A DNA stretch of 64,000 bases from Roseiarcus sp963820795 (GTDB taxonomy: Bacteria; Pseudomonadota; Alphaproteobacteria; Rhizobiales; Beijerinckiaceae): NCBI GenBank assembly GCA_963820795.1, contig CAWGBJ010000006.1, positions 1 to 64,000 on the forward strand, written 5' to 3'. Positions 18,159 to 26,465 of this stretch are shown piece by piece. The notes beneath the pieces were generated by a model. That model was given only the letters and a program-made list of their open reading frames with translations. It ran no database searches and was not told the origin of the DNA. The first letter of the stretch is position 1, and every line of letters starts with the position of its first letter. The position numbers and the translations under genes are program-made.

Positions 18159-19224
18159 CTAAGGAGAAGCGCACTGACCCTCTGCAGTCAACTGCGCACA
18201 AGTGTAGATAGCCTGGACGCCCACTCTTACGGCCACTCCCATCATTGCTCGGCGCATGGCGGTGATCCCGTCGGAGATTGCAAGGTGGTAGCTTCTTTCC
18301 CGAGAAAAAGCGCCCAACAATGAATCCAGGGGTTTCTCGCTGCGGATTGCGACGACGTAGTCCGCGCCGAAGGGTTCGTCAACTTCGATCGGCGGCAAAG
18401 GTCGTGACGAATGGGTTTCCAGGGAATCGCTGAACGGAGCGTTCACAAGCGGATACAGCAAAGTCATCCGGCCGTTGGCGGTGACGTCGAATACCGTGAG
18501 ATAGTTGTAAGGCTCACCGTCCACCTGCACCATTACACGAGCGCCTTTTACGTATAGCCTATCTACGGTAGAAAGCGAGACGTCCAGCAAGCCCTCTCTA
18601 TCGGCTAACGCCTCCATCGCCTTCAGCAATTGGTGTGTCCGCACCACGTTCTCGATATCGGCGGGATCAACGTCGAAAGCCAGAATGTTCCCAGTTGAAT
18701 CGAGGACACGCTTTCCCTTGCCGTCGTAGACGAGTTCAGCTTTGGACTTGTCTTCGAGGAGAGTAGCCCCAGATGGCGCTCCGTATTCCACCGCGGCGGG
18801 CCAGGACAGCGTGACGCGGCCAAATTCGGGTAGGCCCGGGTGTGCGTCATCGTGCTTGGCCAAGTGAGGCCCAGCCATCCCGCCGTTGGCTGCGACGGCA
18901 AGAAGTCCCCGACCCTGATGGAAACCAAAACGCGTTCGCACAATCGGTAGAAGGTAGCTCCAAGGCATTTGGACAGTGCGGACACCCGGTCCATCCGAGT
19001 CGGCCACACCCTCGCATCCGCGCGCAACGGCATAGCTCAGGGTTCCGTCTCCGCTGAACGTCGTTCTCTTGGATCTGCGCATTGCAGGCCCTGTGCGTGG
19101 TTTTCAAATTGCCGACCGCCGCGTCACGCGAACCATGCGCGGCGGTCGCCTGTCCCGCTACGACACTGAAGAGTGCAAATGTTCCCCATGCAAAAAGAAA
19201 AACCAACAGATGCACCTGCAACAT
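18159..19224 (-). pseudogene. Remnant of an exported caspase/DUF4384-type protein
   Basis: An ATG at 19224 opens a frame with a clear signal peptide (hydrophobic L-L-V-F-L-F, cleavage near A-T-A-A). Around 19060-19090 the sense moves to another frame, which contains G-D-G-T-L-S-Y-A, the segment that in caspase-family proteins directly follows the catalytic domain. It then continues with a C-terminal region resembling DUF4384 (Y-N-Y-L-T-V-F-D-V, then L-L-Y-P, then G-A-D-Y-V-V-A-I). The caspase catalytic His and Cys are absent. The best reading is an internally deleted and frameshifted relative of the caspase genes. A shorter intact DUF4384 protein starting at 19082 cannot be excluded. Confidence 0.55.
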
Positions 19225-19615
19225 TCCACACTCTCGAAACATGTATCTGCTATATTGGTTCGCCAATCCAGTTTCAGCGACCGCGGTCACCACTAGCGCC
19301 ACTCAGACCTGATACGACGGAAATTCAATGTCTTGGAGCCGGATGCTAGTTAACTGCTAACTGCTGCCGCGCTTGGCCTGAGCATCCGTCTCCGATCGAC
19401 CTTGGTTCGTCAGGCAAATCATTGTCAACCCTTTGATGGTGTTTCGCATCCGATACCCCCTCCCTCACGGGGTCGGTCACGAGGAAGTTGTAGGAACCCG
19501 ACGTTGTTGCGGCCCTCGTTGCGAGGTGCAAGGACGAGCCGTTCGCCAACATGACTCTGCCGCATCGACTTCAACCGTCCCGTGCCCGGCGAGGCGCTCC
19601 CTGCGGACCTAAGGA
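19225..19615. other. Intergenic region, no gene seen
   Basis: About 390 bases between two minus-strand genes. The longest frame, 68 codons on the minus strand, shows no family features. No hairpin or promoter stands out. Confidence 0.4.
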
Positions 19616-20623
19616 TTAGCCCCCTCCTACCAACTTAATAGAGTCGAGCAATTGACTGCCGTATTCGTCTGCAAAATTACGAATTGCCGTCCGAACGGCA
19701 TTGATTGAGAATCCATCACGCCATACTAACGGGTCTTCTATGATCTTATTTTTCCAAAACAAAAACTGACGATCTATTACTGACTGACTGTTAGAATTAG
19801 ACATATCAACGACTAGAACCAGCTTGTCCGGCATGCCTCGTGCATTGGATGGTGACCAACCTATCAGGTAAGGCCCCTCACCGTCAAATTTTACTTGTTG
19901 GCGTTTGGCATCCCTTATAGCCAACTCGGCTGCAACAAGGTCATAATGATCAATTATGAAATCACAGTTATCTTCCTGTGCAATACCCAAAGCTGCAACG
20001 TCTACCGGCCAAATGGTAATCATTTGATTTTCTATCGGAACATCCGAGGTCTCACCCGGAGGAAAAAAAGCAATAAACGACTTACACACCATAGTTAATT
20101 TTGCTCTACTTGCTGGAGTTGCTTTATGGCTAAACGCAACTATCCCATATGCGCCCACTCCGGATGGCGGAATGTCTTTGGCGTCAAAATACCTACGTAC
20201 GGGTGTCAAATCAAGACCTCTACGAGCCGCATTGTCATGCGATGGCTTACTCTTCTCAGTCTCTTCCTCGATGTCGCCAGAACGATTCCCATTCAACTGC
20301 GTTGTCAGCAAACTAAGCACCATTGCTAACTGAAAAGTGCAGTCGTTTGACGTCTCAATTTTATCTGGAAGCTTATCGAAGGGTATCTTCTTATATAAAT
20401 CGTTGATTGTTGTGTCATGTAATTTTGGATTGCCAGTTACAAGCTTGGCAAGTATGCCGGTGTTTGCCGCGACTTTTGCTTGGACAGACTGCCGCGACAG
20501 AACGTGTTGCGGGATGGAGTTACATATACTCCGTGAGAAATCAGTCAATTCTGGATAATTCTCTGATCGTGATGAAGTTGTCCATATCGTTAAGATGGCT
20601 GTTGCCAAGAGAAATCGGTTCAT
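19616..20623 (-). CDS. Exported protein of unknown function, AT-rich
   Basis: A 335-residue protein not recognised as a named family. Residues 1-20 form a Sec signal peptide (hydrophobic L-L-A-T-A-I-L-T, then S-R-S-E). The mature part has two Cys in the first 100 residues (S-I-C-N and N-D-C-T-F) and two later (M-V-C-K and D-N-C-D), which could form disulfides. The central G-V-G-A-Y-G-I-V-A-F stretch and I-T-I-W-P-V-D look like beta strands. The ATG at 20623 has GAGGA upstream; an ATG five codons earlier is possible. Base composition is distinctly AT-rich, unlike flanking core genes, which suggests transfer. It is divergent from the TIR gene. Confidence 0.7.
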   Translation of the reverse strand: MNRFLLATAILTIWTTSSRSENYPELTDFSRSICNSIPQHVLSRQSVQAKVAANTGILAKLVTGNPKLHDTTINDLYKKIPFDKLPDKIETSNDCTFQLAMVLSLLTTQLNGNRSGDIEEETEKSKPSHDNAARRGLDLTPVRRYFDAKDIPPSGVGAYGIVAFSHKATPASRAKLTMVCKSFIAFFPPGETSDVPIENQMITIWPVDVAALGIAQEDNCDFIIDHYDLVAAELAIRDAKRQQVKFDGEGPYLIGWSPSNARGMPDKLVLVVDMSNSNSQSVIDRQFLFWKNKIIEDPLVWRDGFSINAVRTAIRNFADEYGSQLLDSIKLVGGG

Positions 20624-20929
20624 AGAATTCCTCATCAACTTCTATAAATTTGCGAGCCACGTAGATCGCTATGACCACGAAAGCGGTCCCTACCGATATA
20701 TGCCTTTCGGAGAGGCAGAATGCGGGTAAGAGAAGGCACCTAGAGCAGGAGGAGGTTCTTGCAAAACTGCATCAGGCTCACGACTCCACCGTGGTAGGGC
20801 ATGTCGGTGGCGGACGCAACTCGGATGGACGTCGACATTGTTGAATGGACCCTGAATACGGCCACTACCGCCATCTAGCCATTACCGCCATCTAAAATTC
20901 TTCAGCTCTCGATGCTCGGGCCGAGTGGG

Positions 20930-21140
20930 CGGTCAATGCCAAGCGGTCGAACGGATCTGGGCGCCGGATCTGGTCTGGGTATATACGGGCGAGGCGCCAC
21001 TGCGACTGTCGTTTGCTCCTGCCCTAGTCCTCGTGTTGGCAACAATATCCCTTCGCGTTGGCCGTCCCTTGAGCAAACTCCACGAATGCTGTCAGCGGCC
21101 CCTTCCAAATCGGAAAGGCGAAGCGAGCGATAGATGTTGG
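20930..21140 (+). pseudogene. Possible relic of an IS3-type transposase (OrfB)
   Basis: One frame reads R-I-W-A-P-D-L-V-W-V-Y-T-G-E-A, which resembles the integrase-core pattern D-I-T-Y-V-Y-T-G-E-G of IS3 transposases. A shift to the next frame gives V-V-C-S-C-P-S-P-R-V-G, resembling V-V-L-D-L-F-S-R-R-V-V-G. The catalytic Asp is lost and no terminal repeats are seen. This is a weak call on pattern similarity only. Confidence 0.3.
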
Positions 21141-21230
21141 TCTCCTTGCTTTCTGAGGCGAGGGAGGCCACACTCTCTATGGCTTTTCAGCAGCGAGTTG
21201 TCGGCTTTCCTTGAAAGCCTTGAGAGCATT

Positions 21231-21836
21231 GTGAAAATCTTCCTCTCCTACGCCTCTGAGGACCAACGGGTTGCAGAGGAAATCTCGCTCGCACTGGCGG
21301 GGGAGGGGCATGAGGTTTTCTTCGACCGCGCTAGTCTTCCAGCAGCGGGCGAATATCATAGGCGCATCCGAGAAGCTGTCGACGAAGCGGACGCCATAGT
21401 GTTCCTGATAAGTAAATTCTCTGTTAGCAAGAATAGCTATGCGCTATCTGAATTGCAGTTAGCTAAGGCAAAATGGAAACATCCAATGGATCGGCTGCTG
21501 CCCGTCATTGTTTCAGAAACTGATTGGACCATGATCCCTGAATATTTGAAGGCGGTGACAATACTGCGGCCGGAAGGAAACATTAGCGCTGACGTGGCAG
21601 CCGCTTTCACGCAGTTGGCGAGAAAGAAAAATGGAAAAACGCCTAGTTGGACTCACAGATCTGGTGTGGTCGGGATCGGGTTTATTATTGGTGTTGCGTT
21701 AGTATGGTGGGTGCAGCCTCAAACAAATGCCGGGGCAATGGTGCTTGTCGTTTTGTCGACGATAATATTTATTATCTTGTTTTATGTAATGCTTAAGCTG
21801 TTAAAGAGCTCTCGTGGTTTCGAACGGAGACTATAA
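21231..21836 (+). CDS. Membrane-anchored TIR domain protein
   Basis: A 201-residue protein. Residues 1-125 form a TIR domain: K-I-F-L-S-Y-A-S at the start, E-V-F-F-D-R in the next strand, V-F-L-I-S-K-F-S near 57-64 and S-E-L-Q-L-A at 73-78. Glu74 sits where NAD-cleaving TIR enzymes have the catalytic Glu. Two membrane helices follow, near 142-160 and 167-191. A GTG at 21231 is chosen because it begins the first TIR strand; no strong ribosome site is seen, and the frame continues upstream without domain similarity. Known bacterial TIR proteins act in antiphage signalling or as effectors; the role here is inference. Confidence 0.85.
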   Translation: MKIFLSYASEDQRVAEEISLALAGEGHEVFFDRASLPAAGEYHRRIREAVDEADAIVFLISKFSVSKNSYALSELQLAKAKWKHPMDRLLPVIVSETDWTMIPEYLKAVTILRPEGNISADVAAAFTQLARKKNGKTPSWTHRSGVVGIGFIIGVALVWWVQPQTNAGAMVLVVLSTIIFIILFYVMLKLLKSSRGFERRL

Positions 21837-21862
21837 CTGCTTCGGTTTGGCAGGACCGCTCA

Positions 21863-21914
21863 GGGCGGAGACCTTCCGTTCCCCCGGCGGCTCTTGTAGG
21901 GCCGGTCTCCGCCC
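21863..21914 (+). terminator. Inverted repeat downstream of the TIR gene
   Basis: Arms GGGCGGAGACC (21863-21873) and GGTCTCCGCCC (21904-21914) are perfectly complementary over 11 bases with a 30-base spacer, 27 bases after the TIR stop codon. There is no T-run after it, so it could be a hairpin protecting the mRNA end, not a classic terminator. Confidence 0.45.
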
Positions 21915-22109
21915 AATTGAGGCGTCCAAGACCGCGGTTCGCTGCGTCTGCAATACTCGACACTAGTCCTCGCTGTCGGAGCCAGGCGTCATGGCTGACG
22001 TTCGCGGCGCCCGCCTCACGGGCTTTCGGCCCGCCAAAGTTCTCTTTGACTCGGATGTCGTGCCGGATCAGTTAGCATGGTGGCCTGTTTGGTTATCGAG
22101 GCGGTTCCC

Positions 22110-22406
22110 ATGTCACACGTGCTCCCAAAAATCGCGGTTCGCTGCGTGTTATTGTCCATGTTGATTGTTCCGATGTCGTCGTCCGCACAGACCTCTCTAA
22201 ACTCCGATCCACGATGCGAAGCCGTTTATAAATACGCGGATGGAAGTTGGATAAACAGACTTCCTTTGATGTTTGGACGAAGGGTCAGGGTTGAGGTCGG
22301 CACGACGATCTACAAGGGAACTGTTATTGGTGGAATTGACGTTGGCGCCGTTCTTGAGAGGTACTGCGACCAAGCGCCCTACGCCTTACCTGTAATTCAG
22401 TTTTGA
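22110..22406 (+). CDS. Small exported protein of unknown function
   Basis: A 98-residue protein with a Sec signal peptide: a basic start, hydrophobic V-L-L-S-M-L-I-V, then S-S-S-A-Q-T as likely cleavage region. The mature part of about 70 residues contains two Cys (P-R-C-E and R-Y-C-D) and resembles no family known to me. The ATG at 22110 is preferred because GAGG lies upstream and it begins the signal peptide; another ATG lies 11 codons earlier. It is on the same strand as the TIR gene but 270 bases away. Confidence 0.6.
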   Translation: MSHVLPKIAVRCVLLSMLIVPMSSSAQTSLNSDPRCEAVYKYADGSWINRLPLMFGRRVRVEVGTTIYKGTVIGGIDVGAVLERYCDQAPYALPVIQF

Positions 22407-22506
22407 ATTGTCCGTCTCTGCTTGATCGGTGGCGGCGCTGCGCTCGGCGGGGCTCGGACGTTGGGTCCAAACGGGTCAAGCTGATCGGTTCTTCACCGTT
22501 CGCACG

Positions 22507-23364
22507 TCAGGCGCCGGCGAGGCGCCCGGCTTCCCAGCCGATGATCGCCTGTTTGCGCGCCAGGCCCCAATGATAGCCGGTCAGCGCGCCCGAGCGGCCG
22601 AGCACGCGGTGGCAGGGCACGACGAAGGAAATCGGGTTGCGGCCGACCGCCGCGCCGACCGCGCGGGCGGCCTTCGGCCGGCCGATCTTGCGCGCCACGT
22701 CCGAATAGGTGGTGGCGGAGCCCAGCGGCACCTTGAGCAGCGTCTCCCAGACCCGCACTTCGAAATCCGTGCCGATCATCACCACGCGCAACGGCGCATC
22801 CGGACGCCAGAGCGCCGGATCGAAAATCCGCGCTGCAAAGGGCGCGGCGGTCGGGCTGTCTTCGATGAAGCGGGCGCGCGGCCAGCGGCGGGTCATGTCG
22901 GAAAGCGCGGTTGGCCGGTCGCCGTCGACGAAGCCGAGGCCGGCGACGCCGCGCGTCGAGACGACGACGATCGTCTCGCCGAAGGGCGAGGGGTGGAAAC
23001 CGTAGCGAAGCGTGAGATCGTCCCGCCGGTAGTCGCCGGGGGTCAGCGCCTCGTGGGTGACGAAGAGGTCGTGCAATCGGCTCGGGCCGGAAAGGCCGAC
23101 GTCATAGGCGGCGTCGAGAACGCTCGAGGAGTCGCGCAGCAATTCCCGCGCCCGCTCGATGGTGATCGCCTGGAGAAAGGCCTTCGGCGTCAACCCGGCC
23201 CAGCGCCGGAACAGGTGCTGGAAGTGCGAGGGCGACAGCGAAACGTGTTCGGCGATCTGATCGATCGTCGGCTGCTCGCGCCAGCGCGTCGAGATGAACT
23301 CGATGGCGCGCTTGACGATGGCGTAGTCGGCGGCGATGGATGGAGCGGCAGGCGTGTCGAGCAT
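22507..23364 (-). CDS. Ada-like AraC-type regulator and methylated-DNA-cysteine methyltransferase
   Basis: A 285-residue protein combining an AraC-type helix-turn-helix (about residues 15-105; pattern I-A-E-H-V-S-L-S-P-S-H-F-Q-H-L-F) with an O6-alkylguanine-DNA methyltransferase domain (about 190-280) whose acceptor Cys lies in V-P-C-H-R-V. Relative to classical Ada it lacks the N-terminal zinc domain with the methylphosphotriester-sensing Cys, so it may repair and perhaps regulate without that sensor. The ATG at 23364 is chosen as the first Met before the helix-turn-helix. It is divergent from the DUF302 gene, about 160 bases apart. Confidence 0.9.
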   Translation of the reverse strand: MLDTPAAPSIAADYAIVKRAIEFISTRWREQPTIDQIAEHVSLSPSHFQHLFRRWAGLTPKAFLQAITIERARELLRDSSSVLDAAYDVGLSGPSRLHDLFVTHEALTPGDYRRDDLTLRYGFHPSPFGETIVVVSTRGVAGLGFVDGDRPTALSDMTRRWPRARFIEDSPTAAPFAARIFDPALWRPDAPLRVVMIGTDFEVRVWETLLKVPLGSATTYSDVARKIGRPKAARAVGAAVGRNPISFVVPCHRVLGRSGALTGYHWGLARKQAIIGWEAGRLAGA

Positions 23365-23522
23365 GGCTTTTTCTTGGGTTCGTTGGCCTGCGCCAGGTAG
23401 AGGCCGGCGCGGCGGCTGATGCTGGCGCATCGCGGCGGTCCGCGCCACCCGAAAACGACGGCCGGCGCGGAACGGAGGTTGGACGGCGCGCCTCCGGCAA
23501 GGCGCCGAGGGAGGTCGACATC

Positions 23523-23918
23523 ATGGCTGAAGGACTTGTCACGCTGGTGAGCCGAAACGGGCCGGTCGAGACGGCCGATCGTCTGGCCGCCGCCATCGCC
23601 GCCCGCGGCGCGGCGGTGCTGGCGCGGATCGATCACGCCAAGGCCGCCGCCTCCGTCGGGCTCACCCTCGATCCGACGGAAGTCGTGATTTTCGGCAATC
23701 CGCGCGCCGGCACGGCGCTCATGCAGGCGGTCCAGACCATGGGCATCGACCTGCCGCTGCGCGCGCTCGTCTGGAGGGACGGGGCCGGCGTCACCCGCCT
23801 CTCCTACAACGACCCCGAATGGCTGGCGGCGCGTCATGGCGCGGCCGCCGGCAACGAGACGACGATCGAGGCGATGCGTCAATTCCTGGCCGCGGTCGCC
23901 GGCGAAGCGACCCGCTGA
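23523..23918 (+). CDS. DUF302 domain protein
   Basis: A 131-residue protein covering one DUF302 domain. The motif V-V-I-F-G-N-P-R-A-G-T is near residues 60-70, and L-P-L-R-A-L-V-W near 80-87, both typical of the family. The fold is related to ligand-binding beta sheets; function is unknown. The ATG at 23523 has GGAGG ten bases upstream. No signal peptide is present. Confidence 0.88.
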   Translation: MAEGLVTLVSRNGPVETADRLAAAIAARGAAVLARIDHAKAAASVGLTLDPTEVVIFGNPRAGTALMQAVQTMGIDLPLRALVWRDGAGVTRLSYNDPEWLAARHGAAAGNETTIEAMRQFLAAVAGEATR

Positions 23919-23946
23919 ACCGACCCTCATCCGGCCCTTCGGGCCA

Positions 23947-24000
23947 CCTTCTCCCGCAAGCGGGAGAAGGACGCGCCCCCTCTCCCGCTTGCGGGAGAGG
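23947..24000. repeat. Two adjacent GC-rich palindromes
   Basis: Two near-perfect palindromes lie back to back: 23947-23970 centred on CCCGCAAGCGGG, and 23979-24000 centred on CCCGCTTGCGGG. They share the words CATCCGG and GGGTGAGGG in the flanks with 42478-42562 and with the pair at 37704-37877. Downstream of the DUF302 gene they may act as a terminator. Confidence 0.75.
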
Positions 24001-24091
24001 GCCGGGGTGAGGGCAGGGGCAACCTGTTATCTCGCCGCGGCTGCGCATCGAGGCGAATGCGCGGCAGAACATCCCCTTCGCCCGCTTTGCA

Positions 24092-24275
24092 CGGAATTCC
24101 CTGCTCTCTACAGAATCACCCATTTAATTCCCTGTTGCGCCGAATTAATCCCCTGTTCCGATCGCCAGGGAATTTTGTCGCAAACCCCTGAATCATGGGA
24201 GTCTTCACGGCGATTGCCGCCCGAGCCCGGCCCAAAATTCGAAGTTCCCTTTTCTTTTCCCTGTAGGCAGGGAAC
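24092..24275. repeat. Dispersed intergenic repeat, copy 1
   Basis: About 180 bases of an imperfect repeat marked by recurring CCCTG and ATTCCC words, an AGGGAATTT core and a final block TTTCTTTTCCCTGTA. The same order of blocks occurs inverted at 62960-63140. No protein is encoded with confidence; open frames through it are by-products. It fills the rest of the 440-base gap between the DUF302 and DUF2461 genes. Confidence 0.7.
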
Positions 24276-24359
24276 TGCGCCCGCCAGGCCGCGGGCCCAT
24301 CGCAGCACAACCTTTTCTTCACATGCCCTCGAAGAGGCCGGTCGGCAGACCGTCGATGC

Positions 24360-25040
24360 CTAGCGCGAATCGGTGAGCGCGTCCCAGCCCCAGTCGAGCA
24401 GCGGCAGCGCGTGGGATGCGAAAGCGACGAAATCGTCGACCAGCGAAGGCTCGCCGATCTCCGCCTGCGACACGGGGCGCAGGCAGATGAACGACCTGAG
24501 CCGGGCGGCGAGCGCGATCTCGGGATCGTCGATGTTCTCGAGGCCGCGCGCCGGCCGCTTCAGCGCGTCCTCGTCGGAGAGCGTCAGCCCCTTCTTCGCC
24601 AGCTTCGACGTCATGCCCTTGAAGGCTTTGGGCCCACGCACGGCCGCGGCCCTGAGCTTCGCCAGCTCGTGCGGGTCGGGCATATGGAAGCCCGCGGCGA
24701 AGAAGCATTCCTCGGGAGAGAGGTGGAAGTAAAGCACGCCGGAATCGCTCTCCGAGCCGGTCCGCGTCAAGGCGACGCCGGAGTTGGTCTTGTAGGGATC
24801 CTTGTTCCTGGAAAAGCGCAAATCCCGGTGGATGCGAAACAGCGACGACTTGCGATCGCCCTTGATTGGGATCCTGGCCTTCGCCAGCAGCGCCGCGGTC
24901 TCCTCGACCAGATCGCCCATCGGCGCTTTGACGGCGCTCTCGTAGGTTTCCCGGTTCGCCTCAAACCATTCCTTGCTCTGGTGGAACGCCAGCGCCTTGA
25001 AGAACGGCAGCGCCTGCGGCCCGAAACCCTGAAACGGCAT
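24360..25040 (-). CDS. DUF2461 domain protein
   Basis: A 226-residue cytoplasmic protein matching DUF2461 over its full length. Visible family motifs are F-L/F-K-A-L-A-F-H-Q-S-K-E-W-F near the start, R-I-H-R-D-L-R-F-S-R-N-K-D-P-Y-K-T near 70-86, and Y-F-H-L-S-P near 104. The function is unknown. The ATG at 25040 is preceded by GGAGGGAGC. It lies about 35 bases after pncB on the same strand, so the two are probably cotranscribed. Confidence 0.9.
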   Translation of the reverse strand: MPFQGFGPQALPFFKALAFHQSKEWFEANRETYESAVKAPMGDLVEETAALLAKARIPIKGDRKSSLFRIHRDLRFSRNKDPYKTNSGVALTRTGSESDSGVLYFHLSPEECFFAAGFHMPDPHELAKLRAAAVRGPKAFKGMTSKLAKKGLTLSDEDALKRPARGLENIDDPEIALAARLRSFICLRPVSQAEIGEPSLVDDFVAFASHALPLLDWGWDALTDSR

Positions 25041-25076
25041 GCTCCCTCCGTCGCCTCCGGCGTCAGGCGCGCTCTT

Positions 25077-26390
25077 TCACACCTCCACCGGCTGCCTCGA
25101 CATTCCGCTGACGCCAAAGAGACGGCGATAGCGCTCGATTTCGTCCAGGGGCCCAAGCGCCTTGTTTGGATTGTCGGAGAGCTTGACGGCGGGGCGGCTG
25201 TCCGCCTCCACCACCTTGCAGACGAGCGAGATGGCCTTGAGCTGGCCGTCGGCCCCAGCCGGCGCGCATCCAATGAAGTCGTTGGTCAGATTGGTCCCCC
25301 AGCCGAACGACAGGTTGACCCGTCCCCTGAGCGCGCGCGCCGATTCCTCGATCGAATCGATGGTCATCGCGTCGGACAGGACGATGAGCTTTTCCTTCGG
25401 ATCGCGCCCGCGCGACTTCCACCAGTCGATCAGCTCCCAGGCGCCGTCGACCGGCTCCTTGGAATCGGGCCGCGCGCCCTTCCAGTCGGCGACCCAGTCC
25501 GGCGCGTTGCGCAGGAACGCCGTCGTGCCGAAACAGTCCGGCAGCACGATCAGGAGATTGCCGCCGTACATCTGCGCCCAGTCCTCGAGCACTTTGTAAG
25601 GCGCTGCGCGACGCTCGTCGTCGGTGCGCGCGACCGCCGCATACACCATCGGCAGTTCGTGGGCGTTGGTGCCGATCGCCTCGAGGCCGGTGTCCATGGC
25701 GTGCTTGACGTTGGACGTGCCGATGAAACTGTCGCCGAGCCCTTCCTGGAGAGCCTCGACGCACCAGCGGTGCCAAAGAAACCCGTGGCGGCGACGCGTG
25801 CCGAAGTCGGAGACCTTGAGCGGCCCCTCGCGCTCGAGCAGGCGCAAACGCTCGACCTTGGCCCACAGCTTCGCCTTCGCCCGCGCGTAGAGGACATCGA
25901 GGTCAAAGCGGCTCATGCCGCGCATCGCCGCCCGCGCCCTGAGCTCGTTGATGATGGCGAGCGCCGGGATTTCCCACATCGTCGTCTCGGCCCATCGCCC
26001 GGCAAAACGCAGCTCGTACTGCCCGTCCCTGCGGGTCAATTCGTATTCGGGAAGCTGGAAGCCGCTGAGCCACTCCATGAAGTCGGGCTCGAAAATATGC
26101 CGAGTGCCGTAGAAGGTGTTGCCGGCGAGCCAGATCAGCTCGTTCTTGGCGAGCCTGAGGCTCCGCGCATGGTCGAGCTGGTCGATCAGCTCGCGTTCTT
26201 CGACAATTTCGGCGAGTCTCACCGAGGTCGTCCGGTTGATCAGCTGGAACGTGACCTGCCGCTCGCGATGCATCTTCCAGATCATCTGGAGCATCAGCAA
26301 CTTATAGAAATCCGTGTCCAGGAGCGTCCGGATCGCGGGGTCGATCCGAAACGCATGGTTATAGACGCGGGTTGCGATGTCCGTGGCCAT
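25077..26390 (-). CDS. pncB: Nicotinate phosphoribosyltransferase
   Basis: A 437-residue enzyme of the Preiss-Handler NAD salvage route, making nicotinate mononucleotide from nicotinate and PRPP with ATP. Typical features are L-L-D-T-D-F-Y-K-L near residues 19-27, F-G-T-R-R-R near 195, the segment G-T-S-N-V, the phosphorylated His in T-N-A-H-E, and W-G-T-N-L-T-N-D near the C-terminus that binds phosphate. Length is normal. It starts with ATG at 26390 and is divergent from lutA. Confidence 0.94.
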   Translation of the reverse strand: MATDIATRVYNHAFRIDPAIRTLLDTDFYKLLMLQMIWKMHRERQVTFQLINRTTSVRLAEIVEERELIDQLDHARSLRLAKNELIWLAGNTFYGTRHIFEPDFMEWLSGFQLPEYELTRRDGQYELRFAGRWAETTMWEIPALAIINELRARAAMRGMSRFDLDVLYARAKAKLWAKVERLRLLEREGPLKVSDFGTRRRHGFLWHRWCVEALQEGLGDSFIGTSNVKHAMDTGLEAIGTNAHELPMVYAAVARTDDERRAAPYKVLEDWAQMYGGNLLIVLPDCFGTTAFLRNAPDWVADWKGARPDSKEPVDGAWELIDWWKSRGRDPKEKLIVLSDAMTIDSIEESARALRGRVNLSFGWGTNLTNDFIGCAPAGADGQLKAISLVCKVVEADSRPAVKLSDNPNKALGPLDEIERYRRLFGVSGMSRQPVEV

Positions 26391-26465
26391 TGTGCGAGCT
26401 TACGGAGCCTGCAGGGAGGCGACAAGGGCGGTTCTCCGGGCGCGACAGGGATTTCGGCAGCAGAA

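Noticed and set aside
21231..21836. Named antiphage system such as Thoeris
   Set aside because: No SLOG/ThsA-type partner or other known Thoeris gene is adjacent, so the name cannot be supported.
1..22406. Second copy of the tRNA 3' end as an attachment site
   Set aside because: No further copy of the T-arm plus acceptor sequence was found by eye within the block.
23947..24000. Possible CRISPR-like array from repeated CCCGC words
   Set aside because: The units are two palindromes with different spacing and no regularly spaced repeats or cas genes.
24411..26465. Very long plus-strand open frame running antisense to DUF2461 and pncB into lutA
   Set aside because: The upstream part is Arg/Gly/Ala-rich, antisense to clear genes and without family similarity; only the lutA part from 26466 is real.
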